Shown: positions 63,401 through 64,000 of the stretch, piece after piece
Position numbering within the stretch: position 1 is the first letter of the stretch
Layout: each line of letters starts with the position of its first letter
DNA from: Actinostola sp. cb2023
Taxonomy: Eukaryota > Cnidaria > Anthozoa > Actiniaria > Actinostolidae
Reading direction: 5' to 3'
DNA length: 64,000 nt
NCBI GenBank assembly: GCA_033675265.1
Contig: JAUJYZ010001553.1
Span: forward strand, 124,001 to 188,000
The notes under the pieces: model-generated
What the model saw: the letters and a program-made list of their open reading frames with translations, nothing else
Told to the model about the DNA's origin: nothing
Database searches by the model: none
Program-made: the position numbers and the translations under genes

Positions 63401-64000
63401 CCGCGGTACGCACGGTTACTCGAGCACCAGTACTTATCTACTGTACCGCGGTACGCACGGTTACTCGAGCACCAGTACTTATCTACTGTACCGCGGTACG
63501 CACGGTTACTCGAGCACCAGTACTTACTCGAGCACCAGTACTACTACTGTACCGCGGTACGCACGGTTACTCGAGCACCAGTACTTATCTACTGTACCCG
63601 GTACGCACGGTTACTCGAGCACCAGTACTTATCTACTGTACCCGGTACGCACGGTTACTCGAGCACCAGTACTTATCTACTGTACCGCGGTACGCACGGT
63701 TACTCGAGCACCAGTACTTATCTACTGTACCGCGGTACGCACGGTTACTCGAGCACCAGTACTTATCTACTGTACCGCGGTACGCACGGTTACTCGAGCA
63801 CCAGTACTTATCTACTGTACCGCGGTACGCACGGTTACTCGAGCACCAGTACTTATCTACTGTACCGCGGTACGCACGGTTACTCGAGCACCAGTACTTA
63901 TCTACTGTACCGCGGTACGCACGGTTACTCGAGCACCAGTACTTATCTACTGTACCGCGGTACGCACGGTTACTCGAGCACCAGTACTTATCTACTGTAC
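54395..64000. repeat. 45-bp satellite, >9.6 kb, continuing past the window
   Basis: About 213 units of a 45-bp sequence containing ACCAGTACTTATCTACTGTA, CCGCGGTACGCACGG and TTACTCGAGC. Each unit has the palindromes AGTACT, GTACCGCGGTAC and CTCGAG and five CpGs, in an otherwise AT-rich window. Because 45 is 15 codons and the unit lacks stops in all three plus frames and one minus frame, long open frames (up to about 720 codons) arise; none is a credible gene. Variant units (TGTGCCCGG, TGTACACGG, CCGCAGTAC, CATCAGTAC) recur in a fixed order about 540 bp apart (for example from 55620 and from 56160), a twelve-unit higher-order repeat. Units from about 61 kb on are almost identical. Confidence 0.97.

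Noticed and set aside
54395..64000. CRISPR array, suggested by regular short repeats
   Set aside because: Repeats are directly abutting with no unique spacers, and the genome is eukaryotic.

Overview
This is eukaryotic, animal DNA. The genes are seven-transmembrane class A (rhodopsin-like) receptors, there are spliceosomal introns with GT/AG borders, and most of the rest is AT-rich non-coding DNA crowded with tandem repeats and small foldback elements. I see no operons, no bacterial-type genes, no tRNA or rRNA, and no CRISPR array. The receptor style (short loops, a Leu-Glu-Arg motif after TM3, expansion into a local cluster) and the repeat load suggest an early-branching or marine invertebrate, with a cnidarian most plausible. 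That placement is an inference, not something the sequence proves.

Layout. 1-3.2 kb holds receptor 1 (minus strand), split over at least three coding exons whose introns are filled with short tandem repeats; its first coding exon is not found. 3.36-16.01 kb is a 12.7-kb satellite of 17-bp units. 16-29 kb is gene-poor and holds several minisatellites, a near-perfect 123-bp-armed foldback (19.5-19.8 kb) and an AT-rich 17-bp array interrupted by a MITE. 29.5-30.6 kb is receptor 2 (+), followed by a telomere-like minisatellite and a 124-bp repeat array. 36.7-37.7 kb is receptor 3 (+), whose last codons, stop and 3' flank are tandemly triplicated. 39.5-41.9 kb is a 68-bp satellite ending inside the stop-codon region of receptor 4 (41.8-42.9 kb, minus). 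Receptor 5 (44.5-45.4 kb, minus) and receptor 6 (51.9-52.9 kb, minus) follow, separated by foldbacks, a two-variant minisatellite (46.9-48.5 kb) and small transposons. 53.8-54.4 kb is a 317-bp direct duplication that runs into a 45-bp satellite occupying 54.4 kb to the window end.

The six receptors are clearly paralogues. They share TM1 with a conserved Trp and Asn, LA(I/V/L)AD in TM2, (L/I/F/V)ER in TM3, (A/S/T/C)W(L/I)P in TM6 and (H/Q)Y.NS..N in TM7. All six lack the usual TM3 cysteine and have a very short, cysteine-free second extracellular loop; four carry a Cys pair in the third extracellular loop instead. No ligand can be named. Receptors 2-6 have single-exon coding regions with a good 3' splice-site sequence 5-38 nt before the ATG, implying a leader intron or trans-splicing.

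The very long open frames over the satellites (thousands of codons) are artefacts of repeats whose unit happens to lack stop codons. The strongest leads are the shared unusual receptor architecture and leader splice site, three TA-flanked MITEs of which two sit in tandem arrays that preserve the empty site, a foldback carrying a hammerhead-ribozyme-like core, and repeats that have grown out of gene 3' ends.
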